Below, piece by piece: positions 1-7,917 of a stretch of 18,669 bases of DNA (the first letter of the stretch is position 1; each line of letters opens with the position of its first letter). The notes below the pieces were generated by a model, which was given only the letters and a program-made list of their open reading frames with translations, did not search any database and was not told the origin of the DNA. The DNA comes from Gammaproteobacteria bacterium (GTDB lineage Bacteria; Pseudomonadota; Gammaproteobacteria; Arenicellales; JAOTYS01). The translations under genes and the position numbers were made by a program. Location: positions 1 through 18,669 of the forward strand of contig JAOTYS010000037.1 of NCBI GenBank assembly GCA_029861795.1. Direction: 5' to 3'.

Positions 1-638
1 TGCCAGGACCGATGATAAGAATTGAGACTAATGCCTGTGCGACACCAAGGCTTTCGGCAAGACTTGTCACGCCCCGCACGGTTAGGTCCGAGCTCACGAT
101 AACGATCGCCATACCTGCGGCCAGCGATAGCCAAGAGCATAGCGGCTGTTTCGGGATTGGTTGTTCCGTTTTTATGCTGTGTCTGCTCCTCCATCAGCAG
201 CAGGACAAAATAGACGGTGAAACCGATCAACAGAACAATACCTTCCTTTGGTGTGATATGTCCGTCCCAACCCGTGATCATGAGCAACACAATCGATCCA
301 AGCAGCGCCGTACCATGGCGGTAGACATAGCGTCTTGCCACTGTCAGGTAACCGGCCAGTCCGGCTACGCCTAGGACCAGACCGATCTGGCCGAATGCGC
401 TGCCAATGCTAGTGCCCACCACCACACCTGAACTGGCGAAGCCTTGAGAAGTCCGAATTCCGGCGTTGACCGCTACAGCGAGCTCGGGGAGGTCGCTGCC
501 GATCGAAAGAATAGTAAGACCGACAAATAATTCCGATAGTCTGTAGTGGTGGGCGATGTTGACAGCACCCTTGATCACGAGCTCAGTACCAAGCCACAAA
601 CCGAGCAGCCCAAGGGCAATGAAGATGAGGTCAATCAA
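1..638 (-). CDS. Na+/Ca2+ (CaCA family) antiporter, partial and apparently frameshifted
   Basis: Inner-membrane cation/Ca2+ exchanger of the YrbG/CaCA type; the gene runs off the left edge. The first half holds an N-terminal membrane helix, then the alpha-1 repeat reading GLTILSIGSDLPELAV and GTSIGSAFGQIGLVLG. These align with the family GxTxxSxGTSLPE and GTxxGSN signatures, with GSD replacing GTS and GSA replacing GSN. A TTG at 636-638 is the most likely start: the frame opens only after a stop at 666-668, has no ATG, and has no good ribosome site. The frame changes near 120-200. Upstream it reads exchanger up to MEEQTQHK, while beyond about 160 the exchanger-like sequence (AAGMAIVIVSSDLTVRG, SLGVAQALVSILIIGPG) lies in another frame. 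A run of five T at 169-173 is a likely place for an indel, either real decay or a sequencing error. Confidence 0.72.
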   Translation of the reverse strand, partial: MIDLIFIALGLLGLWLGTELVIKGAVNIAHHYRLSELFVGLTILSIGSDLPELAVAVNAGIRTSQGFASSGVVVGTSIGSAFGQIGLVLGVAGLAGYLTVARRYVYRHGTALLGSIVLLMITGWDGHITPKEGIVLLIGFTVYFVLLLMEEQTQHKNGTTNPETAAMLLAIAGRRYGDRYRELGPNRAGRDKSCRKPWCRTGISLNSYHRSW

Positions 639-950
639 TTTTCTTGGCAGTAAGGGTTGGAGGGTTCACATCGATCCGTACTTGACTTCCAGCAAATATA
701 ATAAATACCCGTGCTCTGGCTTTTTGAGGTGAGATTGTACGCGCTGATAGTGCTTCTCTTTGTGGCGCTCGTTCAAGCGTAGTCAGAGGTTTTATGAATA
801 TGTGGTGTATCATCGTGTATCATCGTACTGGGTAGCGATGCACTGAATCGTGAAGCCACTCAAGAATGATATCTTCTAGATAATGTCGCGGGCGTCCTTT
901 TTAATCCTGTCTCATTTCCACTCGCGGAGATTTGCGGTTAGGGTTCCTTC
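639..950. other. Intergenic region between divergent antiporter and usp genes
   Basis: No convincing gene lies here; a 60-codon minus-strand frame (631-813) resembles no known protein. The region holds a weak Fnr-like box at 682-695 (TTGACTTCCAGCAA, 8 of 10 consensus bases) running into AT-rich DNA with TATAAT at 697-702. There is also a tandem repeat of GTGTATCATC at 805-824, and a short inverted repeat TATCT-TCT-AGATA at 870-882. Promoters for both flanking genes must lie here, but none can be assigned firmly. Confidence 0.4.
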
Positions 951-1847
951 ATGAAGATACTGGTCTGCGTTGATGGTTCCGACTACGCGAGCGCCGGAGT
1001 CGAGTTGCTCAGAAACTTTCCGTTCCCAGAGAGCACGGAGGTCACCGTGCTCTACGTCATAGAACAGGAGGCCCCTTTCGCTACGGAGGAGAGTATTGTC
1101 AACGAGCGCGAACGCGAGGTCCTGCGCGAACTCCGTACAAGCCTTCAAGAGCGTGCAGAGGAAGTGGTACAGCATGAGGCAGAACGCCTGCTCTCGACGG
1201 GCTGGGCTGTGCGTGAATCGACTCGCACCGGCGAATTGCCAGAGGCGATTCTCTCGGCCGCTGACGAAATCGATGCCGATCTAATTGTGATCGGCGCTCG
1301 AGGCTTCGGCGAGCGCAGATACTCTGGGATGGGACGGGTATGCAAGAAGGTGATCAAGTACGCGCATCGCTCGGTGCTCGTGAGTCGACCCAAGGAGATC
1401 TTAGAGGACAAGCGACTACGCCTTCTTCTTGCCTTTGACGGTTCACCAGCGGCAAAGTCCGCGGTCAAGATGCTAGCGGGCTTGCCCCTCGCTGAGCGTG
1501 TGGAGATCACCGTGCTCAGCGTTGTCACCGTCGCCACAACCCTCTACAGCAAAGATATTTTAGAACGCCTAAGCGAGACCTGGAAAGAATACGTCAGGTG
1601 CTCGCAGAAAGAACTCGACGCTGCCGGTGTTGAACTCGAGAAGGCCACGACCAACGTCTCTACGCGGTTGATCGACGGTGGTGCCAATGCCACGGATGAT
1701 ATCGTGGAGGCGGCGAACATCATCGATGCACACTTGGTTGTGGTTGGACGAACCGGTAAGACCCGCTTCAAGCAGTTCCTGCTGGGGAGCGTCTCGAGCG
1801 AGGCCCTCGAGTATTCCCCGTGCTCCGTATTAGTGATGATAGAGTGA
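951..1847 (+). CDS. Tandem-domain universal stress protein (UspA family)
   Basis: Cytoplasmic stress protein of 298 residues made of two UspA domains (about 1-147 and 152-298), the usual length for tandem Usps. Each begins with a beta strand and an acidic nucleotide-site motif (MKILVCVDGSDYA; LRLLLAFDGSPAA). The second domain ends with the full ATP-binding signature G-x2-G-x9-G-S (GRTGKTRFKQFLLGS). The first has GARG followed nine residues later by GR instead of GS/T, so only domain 2 looks fully ATP-competent. Family members support survival in growth arrest and oxygen limitation. The start is the ATG at 951, the first in frame, although the ribosome site is weak. No strong Fnr box precedes it; the nearest candidate is about 255 bp upstream. 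Confidence 0.93.
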   Translation: MKILVCVDGSDYASAGVELLRNFPFPESTEVTVLYVIEQEAPFATEESIVNEREREVLRELRTSLQERAEEVVQHEAERLLSTGWAVRESTRTGELPEAILSAADEIDADLIVIGARGFGERRYSGMGRVCKKVIKYAHRSVLVSRPKEILEDKRLRLLLAFDGSPAAKSAVKMLAGLPLAERVEITVLSVVTVATTLYSKDILERLSETWKEYVRCSQKELDAAGVELEKATTNVSTRLIDGGANATDDIVEAANIIDAHLVVVGRTGKTRFKQFLLGSVSSEALEYSPCSVLVMIE

Positions 1848-1906
1848 ATAATGCGGCGCTGGCGTAAACCCATGCCTCAGCGCGACCTCGGCACCTACGC
1901 CTTCAC

Positions 1907-1924
1907 CGCCGGACCAAACCGGCG
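1907..1924. terminator. Short GC hairpin between convergent usp and fnr genes
   Basis: Perfect 6-bp stem CGCCGG / CCGGCG with loop ACCAAA, lying between the 3' ends of the two convergent genes. No T tract follows on either strand, so it is at best a weak bidirectional terminator. Confidence 0.3.
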
Positions 1925-1956
1925 ATGAGGGCGAAAGTTAATTAAACGATCAATGA

Positions 1957-2724
1957 TTAAGCGTGTGCGCGGGCAGTCGCTGGGGCATCAACGGGTGAGG
2001 CGAAGCTGCGCAATTTTTCGAGGTCATTGATGCGAACGTGTTTTCGTTCAACGCTGATCAGGCCTAGCTCCTGCAGCCGGGTGAACAGCCGGCTCACGGT
2101 TTCGATGGCGAGCCCGAGGTAATTACCGATGTCGGTGCGAGACATGCTCAGGTTGAATTCATGGACGGAATAGCCGCGGAGCTGGTAGCGTTTAGCAAGA
2201 TTGAGCAGCAGGTTAGCGATTCTTTGTTCAGCGGACTGTTTGCCGAGCAAGGTGATGTGTTCTTCGTTGTCTTGGATCTCCTCGCTCATGACCTGCATGA
2301 GGCGTTGCTGGATCTTGGGGGCGCTACCCTTTAGGCCCTCTAGGCGATTAAGGGGTAGGGCACAGATGCTGGTGGTTTCAAGGGCTTCGGCGGCGGAGGG
2401 GTGGATACCGCGGCCGATGGCATCGAGTCCGACCAGATCGCCTGGCAGACGCAGGCCGGTGACCTGCTCGCGCCCGTCTGGGGTAAGGGTGTAGGTTTTG
2501 ACGGAACCGGAGCGGATAGCGTAGACGGCCTCAAGGGGATCGCCAATGTGGAACAGGTGAGCGCCGCGGGTGAGTGGACGGCGCTGTCTGGCGAGGCAAT
2601 CGAGCTGTGCGAGTTCAGTGGGATTGAGCTCTGCGGTGAGACAAAGTTGACGGATTCTGCACTCTTTGCAGGACCGGGTGTTGGGCTCGATATGGAACAC
2701 ATTGCTGGGTGTGGTAGTGGTCAT
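1957..2724 (-). CDS. fnr: Fnr/Anr-type oxygen-sensing transcription regulator
   Basis: Crp-Fnr family activator that senses oxygen through a labile [4Fe-4S] cluster and binds TTGAT-N4-ATCAA sites as a dimer. The 255-residue protein carries the cluster cysteines in E. coli spacing: C19-x2-C22-x5-C28 and a fourth, C121, in TTSICALP. The effector domain is close to Fnr (YAIRSGSVKTYT, GDLVGLDAIGRGIHPS), followed by the dimer helix. The C-terminal HTH reads SRTDIGNYLGLAIETVSRL; its recognition helix ETVSR has the residues that read Fnr boxes. An extra Cys (C43) is present. The ATG at 2722-2724 is preferred over one 39 bp upstream because GGAGGA lies just ahead of it. Fnr-like boxes near 8.3, 9.8, 14.9, 15.6 and 15.7 kb suggest local targets. 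Confidence 0.95.
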   Translation of the reverse strand: MTTTTPSNVFHIEPNTRSCKECRIRQLCLTAELNPTELAQLDCLARQRRPLTRGAHLFHIGDPLEAVYAIRSGSVKTYTLTPDGREQVTGLRLPGDLVGLDAIGRGIHPSAAEALETTSICALPLNRLEGLKGSAPKIQQRLMQVMSEEIQDNEEHITLLGKQSAEQRIANLLLNLAKRYQLRGYSVHEFNLSMSRTDIGNYLGLAIETVSRLFTRLQELGLISVERKHVRINDLEKLRSFASPVDAPATARAHA

Positions 2725-3106
2725 CGTGCTGTCCTCCGAATGGTTCGTTTTGCATCGGTCCAACCAAAACCCCTGCGACCGTTAGGCTTGTATGTTGATA
2801 TTATTAGGCGGCTAAGCAGATTGAGTGAATCCGCACATTCCCGTAGATCAACTGCGGAATATACGTATACTGGGACCCGAGTCTTTTCTGTAGAGCCCCG
2901 TATGGTTCGGGCCGGGAGTCCGACCATACGCTTTCTGGACTACTACATTCACTCTCACCTATCAGTGAATCCTATCCCCATCAGTGCATCGAGCGATTTG
3001 TCGAAGTGCAGATCCTTGAATGCCAATTCCAGAATTCCGTTGTCCAACTCGAGCGGGTTGCGGGATGGTAGGAATTATCGTGAATGAATAAGAGTAATGA
3101 AATTTA
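2725..3106. other. Intergenic region between divergent fnr and binding-protein genes
   Basis: No gene can be supported here. It should carry both divergent promoters. It includes a palindrome TATACGTATA at 2860-2869, a strong inverted repeat at 2899-2930, and a repeated ATCAGTG (about 2960 and 2980). No Fnr box is visible, so fnr autoregulation through a standard site is not indicated. Confidence 0.45.
2899..2930. repeat. Inverted repeat / hairpin upstream of fnr
   Basis: Arms CGTATGGT and ACCATACG pair perfectly over 8 bp, and CGG/CCG extends the stem after a one-base bulge, leaving a short GC-rich loop. It lies 175 bp upstream of the fnr start and about 177 bp upstream of the divergent gene. 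There is no U tract, so an operator or an RNA structure is as likely as a terminator. Confidence 0.45.
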
Positions 3107-4132
3107 GTGCTGACGCGACCGCGAAATAAGGTGGGTGAGGCGTATGCGGGGCAATCTGGGTGGCCTGGTTTTGATCGGGTTCGTCAACCGATCATTTTGT
3201 TATTACTTGTTCTGTTTATTTCGGCATGCTCCCAACAGCCGGACCCGTCGCTACGACTCGGCACTAATGTCTGGCCCGGCTACGAGCCGCTCTATTTGGC
3301 CGAGCAGCTCGGATACTTTCCGCAAGGCGCGATCGATCTTGTCGAGTATTTGTCAGCCAGTGAAGTGATTCGGGCCTTTCGTAATCGATCCATCGAAGCC
3401 GCAGCACTGACTCTTGATGAAGTGCTCAACCTCATCGAACAAAAAATTCGCATGAAGATCATTCTTGTCACTGATGTTTCAAACGGTGGGGACGCCATTC
3501 TCGCCAGGCCTAAAATAAAGGAGTTTGCAGACTTGGCCGGCAAACGGGTCGGTGTCGAAGGCGGCGCCTTGGGGGCCTATGTCATTACCCGTGCCCTGGA
3601 TATGCACGACCTCTCGCTCGATGCGTTACAGATCGTACAGCTCGAGGTCAGTGAACATGAAAGAGCCTATAAGGAGCGTGAGGTGGACGCTGTGGTGACA
3701 TTCGAACCGGTGCGCAGCAAGTTGATCGCGATGGGCGCGAAAGAGCTGTTCACCAGCCGAGAGATCCCCAATGAGATCGTTGACGTGCTCGTTGTTCATC
3801 ATCACTATACCGAAGATCATCCCGAGCTCATCTCATCTCTCATCGATGGTTGGTTTAAAGCGCTTGATTATCTCAGACAACATCCCGAAGATGCGGCCGC
3901 ACGCATGAGTGCACGTTTGGGCCAGTCGCCGGATGATGTGCTCCAGAGCTACGATGGACTGACACTGCCCTCGCGTGAGGAAAATCTCATGCTTCTTGGG
4001 GGTAACCAACCACGCCTTTTGGAGATTCTTGAACGACTCCAGCAAATCATGCTCAGTAAAGAATTGCTGAAGACACCTGTGCCCTTGGACGGTGTCTTAG
4101 ACACTGTAGGCTTGCCGGCAAGCGGACAATGA
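3107..4132 (+). CDS. SsuA/NMT1-like periplasmic binding lipoprotein, partner of sensor kinase
   Basis: Predicted periplasmic solute-binding lipoprotein of the NrtA/SsuA/THI5-like fold (341 residues). An N-terminal hydrophobic segment (IILLLLVLFISAC) ends in a lipobox with Cys at about residue 41. It is followed by family motifs: LRLGTNVWPGYEPLYLAEQLGYF, DLAGKRVGVEGG, EREVDAVVTFEPV. The reading frame starts at GTG 3107; GTG 3131 is an alternative that gives a shorter leader. No ABC permease or ATPase gene lies nearby. Instead its stop overlaps the ATG of the downstream kinase by 4 bp (ATGA), which implies translational coupling. I infer that it presents a ligand to the kinase rather than feeding a transporter. 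The ligand is unknown; this family binds nitrate, sulfonates, taurine and pyrimidine precursors. Confidence 0.85.
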   Translation: MLTRPRNKVGEAYAGQSGWPGFDRVRQPIILLLLVLFISACSQQPDPSLRLGTNVWPGYEPLYLAEQLGYFPQGAIDLVEYLSASEVIRAFRNRSIEAAALTLDEVLNLIEQKIRMKIILVTDVSNGGDAILARPKIKEFADLAGKRVGVEGGALGAYVITRALDMHDLSLDALQIVQLEVSEHERAYKEREVDAVVTFEPVRSKLIAMGAKELFTSREIPNEIVDVLVVHHHYTEDHPELISSLIDGWFKALDYLRQHPEDAAARMSARLGQSPDDVLQSYDGLTLPSREENLMLLGGNQPRLLEILERLQQIMLSKELLKTPVPLDGVLDTVGLPASGQ

Positions 4133-7100
4133 ACCTGCTACTGCGGATACCGATGCGCTTTCTTTTGCCGCTGCTGATAGGGGGTTTTGCGATCCTAATC
4201 GGCGTCCTGTCATACCTCAACACTAGACCAACCGTGTTTGAGAACGTTAGGCAAGAAGCGAAGGCGCGAACGGTTGCCGATCTCACAGAGGCGCAGGGCG
4301 TGCTGGAGTTGCTGCTTCGAACCGAGAACATCGGTGGCGCGAGACGCTTTGTTGCATCTTTTGGTGCTGAGCCGGGTCATGAGCTCATGTTTCTAGCCGA
4401 TGCCGACGGCCAGATACTCGCCTCGACCAGTCTCGCCCAGATTGGAGAGCGGTGGACGACGAACGACCACCCGCGAGTGTATGAACAGCTCGACCGCATT
4501 CTGGACAGTGGTAGTGCGGAAGTTGTTTTTTCTGAAAAGCACGACTTGGTGTCTGGCTATGTGCGCGTCTGTGGCACGGACCCCCCACAGGAGTTACGTC
4601 CGTCCGAGTGTGGTTTTCTTTACCTGGGACAGAGCATCGCCGAGGAGAAGCGCCGCCGTGCTGATGTATTGCAGACGCAGATGACACAAAATGCGGCGGG
4701 TATTTTGTTGGCTGCGTTGTTATTGTGGATATTGTTTCACTTCCTGCTGGCACAACGCGCCCAGCAATTGATTAAGACCGTTCGAGCCTTTGCTGAAGGC
4801 GACGCCGGCGCGCGTACTAATCTGTCCGGCAACGACGAGCTCGCGCAAATCAGTACTTCCCTTGATTCGATGTTGGATAAGATCATCAGTGATGAGGAAG
4901 GGCTGCGCATACGCGAACGTGCGATGTTGGATAGCAGTAACGGCATTCTAATCACGGATGCGACTGGCCCCGATCATCCGATCATCTACTGTAATCCAGC
5001 GTTCGAAACAATCACGGGATACACCCAAGTTGAGGTTATAGGTAAGAACTGTCGCTTCTTGCAGAATGATGATCGGGATCAGCCTGCGATTCGGGAAATG
5101 AGGGAGGCGACCAGCGAGGGTTGTGAGTGCCGGGTTCTGCTTCGCAATTACCGCAAGGATGGAAACTTATTCTGGAATGAATTAACAATCTCTCCTGTGA
5201 GAGACGAGAAGGGAGAGATGACCCATTTCGTTGGGATCCAGAATGACGTGAGCGAGCGTGTGATGGCAGAAGCGCAGAGATCCAACTTTAGTCGCATCCT
5301 CGAGGCCTCTGTCAATGAGATATACATATTTGATGCTGTCACGCTTCGATTCATCCAGGTTAACAAGGGTGCGCGTGATAATCTCGGCTACTCAATGGGT
5401 GAGCTAAGCTGCATGACACCACTCGACCTGAACCCGGAGTTCACCCGGGAGAGATTTGAGCGTTTGATTGCGCCGCTGAGACAGCATGGCGATGGTCAAA
5501 AGCTTGAGTTCAAGATAGTTCATAGACGTAAAGACGGTACTCGGTACCCAGTCGAGGTTCACCTCCAACATATGCAGTTCGAAGCTTCACCCGTGTTTGT
5601 CGCCATCATATTGGACATTACTGATCGCCAGCAGGCAGAGCGACAACTTCGAGAAAGCCATGAACTCCTAGAACAAAGGGTGCGCCAACGTACCGCCGAA
5701 CTTGGGAGTGTCAATCGCAAGCTGCGTGGTCAAGTTATCGAGCGCGAGCAGGCCGAGCGACAAGCGCAAGCATTCTTGGAGTCGGCTCCCGATGCCATGA
5801 CTATCGTCAGTAGGACGGGAGAGATCCAGTTCGTGAACGCCCAGGCGGAACGATTGTTTGGGTATTCTAAAGAAGAGTTGCGATCGATGAAGGTCGAAGC
5901 ACTCATGCCTGAGCGCTTTAGGACAAAACATGTCGATGATCGCCGGGATTACTTCGCCAATCCGCGTGTGCGATCGATGGGTAACGGTATGGGGCTATTC
6001 GCACTGACCAAAGATGGGCGTGAGCTACCCATTGAGGTTAGCCTCAGTCCGATACGTGGGGAAGCTGGGCACCTGGTATCTGCAGGCATTAGGGATATCA
6101 CTGAACGCAAACAAGCGGATGAGGAGTTGCGCACAGCGAAGACTGAGGCTGAACGCGCAAACGCAACCAAGTCACGCTTCTTGGCGACAGCGAGCCATGA
6201 CTTACGACAACCGCTGCAATCACTGGGCATGTATCTATCTGCCCTTACTCGCCAACTGGTGCAGTCTGATGACCGGGAGATCGCCTCCAAAATGAATCAG
6301 TCGCTGCACTCCATGGGCGAGTTACTCGATACCTTGCTCGATATATCTAAGCTGGACTCCGGTTCGGTGGTGCCTGAGCTACGAGATTTTTCGGTTCAAC
6401 ACTTGCTCGCTCGGATCGCTTCTGACCTGGTGCCCCAAGCTCAGGAGAAAGGCTTACAGTTGCGTGTTGTGTCTTCATCCTGCGTGCTCCATAGCGATCC
6501 CGTACTACTCAAGAGAATTGTCGAGAACTTTGTTTCAAATGCAATTCGCTACACCGACGCAGGTCGGGTGGTGGTCGGGTGTCGGCGCAGACAGCGGTAT
6601 GTAAGAATTGAGGTTTGGGATAGCGGGATCGGTGTCCCGCAAGAGGCCTTGGGTACCATCTTCGAGGAATACTTCCAGCTTGACAACCCTGTTCGCGACC
6701 GAACCCAAGGGCTGGGGTTGGGCTTGGCCATCGTTAAACACATTGCGCGCTTGCTCGATCATAAGCTAGACGTTTCCTCGAGATCTGGAAAAGGCTCCAT
6801 GTTTGCGGTCGAGGTGCCTGTGGGCGAGCACTTAGAGGATTTCGCCATGCACGCGGAGCCCGGGGCGCCCGCTTCCGCTACGGCCGACGCGCCTATCCTC
6901 TTCATCGATGATGATCCAATCATCGTGGACGCGACTAGTCTCTTGTTCAAATCAATGGGCTACCAACTGTTCACTGCCATGGATGGTGATCAAGCCCTGA
7001 AGCATCTCAAAGATGATGTTCGCCCGGCCATTGTCGTGTCCGACTACCGACTGCCAAAGCAAAATGGCGTGGAAGTTATCAAGCGTGTTCGCGAGTTAGT

Positions 7101-7239
7101 CGGCGATATCCCCGCCATCATTATGACCGGAGATACGTCTGCAGAAGAGATCGAGGCCGCCAAGCTTCATAACTGTCGCGTTTTGCACAAACCTGTCGAC
7201 ACAGACAAACTTATAGGCCTAATAGAGCAGATGATGTAG
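4129..7239 (+). CDS. Membrane hybrid histidine kinase with LOV, two PAS, HisKA, HATPase and receiver domains
   Basis: Inner-membrane sensor kinase of 1036 residues. TM1 is about 8-28, a periplasmic domain 30-185, TM2 189-211 and HAMP 212-262. The first PAS (265-380) is LOV-like: GKNCRFLQ with the photoreactive Cys at C308, NYRKDGNLFWNELTISP, and FVGIQND with Gln at 371, so the flavin-contact residues are kept. Two more PAS domains follow (about 385-500 and 548-660), joined by a coiled-coil linker. HisKA has ASHDLRQPLQ with phospho-acceptor H690; the ATPase has ENFVSNAIRY, DSGIGVP and GLGLGLAIVK. The C-terminal receiver (about 921-1035) has IDDDP and phospho-acceptor D972 in VVSDYRLP. The gene overlaps the binding-lipoprotein gene by 4 bp. 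No DNA-binding response regulator is adjacent, so the output step is unknown. Confidence 0.93.
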   Translation: MNLLLRIPMRFLLPLLIGGFAILIGVLSYLNTRPTVFENVRQEAKARTVADLTEAQGVLELLLRTENIGGARRFVASFGAEPGHELMFLADADGQILASTSLAQIGERWTTNDHPRVYEQLDRILDSGSAEVVFSEKHDLVSGYVRVCGTDPPQELRPSECGFLYLGQSIAEEKRRRADVLQTQMTQNAAGILLAALLLWILFHFLLAQRAQQLIKTVRAFAEGDAGARTNLSGNDELAQISTSLDSMLDKIISDEEGLRIRERAMLDSSNGILITDATGPDHPIIYCNPAFETITGYTQVEVIGKNCRFLQNDDRDQPAIREMREATSEGCECRVLLRNYRKDGNLFWNELTISPVRDEKGEMTHFVGIQNDVSERVMAEAQRSNFSRILEASVNEIYIFDAVTLRFIQVNKGARDNLGYSMGELSCMTPLDLNPEFTRERFERLIAPLRQHGDGQKLEFKIVHRRKDGTRYPVEVHLQHMQFEASPVFVAIILDITDRQQAERQLRESHELLEQRVRQRTAELGSVNRKLRGQVIEREQAERQAQAFLESAPDAMTIVSRTGEIQFVNAQAERLFGYSKEELRSMKVEALMPERFRTKHVDDRRDYFANPRVRSMGNGMGLFALTKDGRELPIEVSLSPIRGEAGHLVSAGIRDITERKQADEELRTAKTEAERANATKSRFLATASHDLRQPLQSLGMYLSALTRQLVQSDDREIASKMNQSLHSMGELLDTLLDISKLDSGSVVPELRDFSVQHLLARIASDLVPQAQEKGLQLRVVSSSCVLHSDPVLLKRIVENFVSNAIRYTDAGRVVVGCRRRQRYVRIEVWDSGIGVPQEALGTIFEEYFQLDNPVRDRTQGLGLGLAIVKHIARLLDHKLDVSSRSGKGSMFAVEVPVGEHLEDFAMHAEPGAPASATADAPILFIDDDPIIVDATSLLFKSMGYQLFTAMDGDQALKHLKDDVRPAIVVSDYRLPKQNGVEVIKRVRELVGDIPAIIMTGDTSAEEIEAAKLHNCRVLHKPVDTDKLIGLIEQMM

Positions 7240-7305
7240 TGCGCCACGTCATTCGTTCGCAACAGCATGACCGCGTATCAGCTATGTTAACGTAGACAGC
7301 CTATA

Positions 7306-7518
7306 ATGCCGACGCTGTCGTGGTTGCTGCTCGCTACGTCGCTGCTGGTCGCGCCCGTGTCGTCTCCAACTATTAATGTGGGCAAGTTCGCGCTCCTGCT
7401 CTTTTTGATAGTCCTCAATTATCGGTGGGGCGACTGATGAGTCAATTACGCACTCGGTTTCATGACCCTGGTCGTGTCGACCCGCATGATGCCATGGCTT
7501 GCACTGTGGAATAGCTAA
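7306..7518 (+). pseudogene. Possible small membrane-protein gene broken by tandem UGA codons
   Basis: An ATG at 7306 opens a frame of 43 hydrophobic codons (TSLLVAPVSSPTINVG, KFALLLFLIVLNYRWGD) ending in two consecutive TGA codons at 7435-7440. The same frame then continues with membrane-like sequence (VNYALGFMTLVVSTRMM, PWLALWNS) to a TAA immediately before the next gene's ATG at 7519. TGA is clearly a stop elsewhere in this window. It may be a decayed membrane gene, a real 43-residue peptide, or chance. There is no clear ribosome site and no recognised family. Confidence 0.3.
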
Positions 7519-7896
7519 ATGCTGAAGGAGATCTTGTTATACACGGGATCCGCGGCGATCGTATTTTGGGGCGTTGCACATATTGTCGTTCCTACCAAGA
7601 GTATTGTTCGAGGATTCGGGCCGTTATCCGAGAACAACAAACGAATTCTCATCATGGAGTGGATTATGGAAGGGCTGGCGCTGTGTTTTATAGGGCTGCT
7701 CGTTAGTATTATCACACTCCTGCAAGGAGCAGATGACCCAACGGCTACTATCGTCTATAGGGCATCGAGTTTGATGCTCGTTGTTATGGCAGGGGTATCG
7801 CTTTTCACCGGCGCGAGAACTTCAATAACCCCAATGAAAATGTGTCCCCCGATTTTTGGAGGCGTTGCAATACTGTTTTGGTTTGCTGCTGGGTAA
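7519..7896 (+). CDS. Hypothetical four-helix membrane protein
   Basis: A 125-residue protein with four predicted membrane helices (about 5-25, 46-68, 78-96 and 107-124) separated by short polar loops, including FGPLSENNKRI and TGARTSITPMKMC. It probably sits in the inner membrane. I do not recognise the family. It starts directly after the stop of the possible disrupted small gene, and it is convergent, 21 bp apart, with the small Cys-motif membrane gene. No catalytic motif is visible. Confidence 0.7.
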   Translation: MLKEILLYTGSAAIVFWGVAHIVVPTKSIVRGFGPLSENNKRILIMEWIMEGLALCFIGLLVSIITLLQGADDPTATIVYRASSLMLVVMAGVSLFTGARTSITPMKMCPPIFGGVAILFWFAAG

Positions 7897-7917
7897 CGGG
7901 AATCCAGTTGGCCGCGT

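Noticed and set aside
682..695. Possible sixth Fnr box (TTGACTTCCAGCAA)
   Set aside because: Only 8 of 10 matches, no -10 at the expected spacing on either strand, and 255 bp from the usp gene; kept only as a note.
631..813. 60-codon minus-strand frame upstream of the antiporter
   Set aside because: No ribosome site, no recognisable protein pattern, and it runs antisense to the likely promoter region; the antiporter frame itself explains the edge.
805..824. Tandem GTGTATCATC repeat as a CRISPR or iteron
   Set aside because: Only two copies, no spacers and no further repeats nearby.
2401..3087. 228-codon plus-strand frame over fnr
   Set aside because: It is antisense to the well-supported fnr gene and runs into non-coding intergenic DNA; composition fits a shadow frame.
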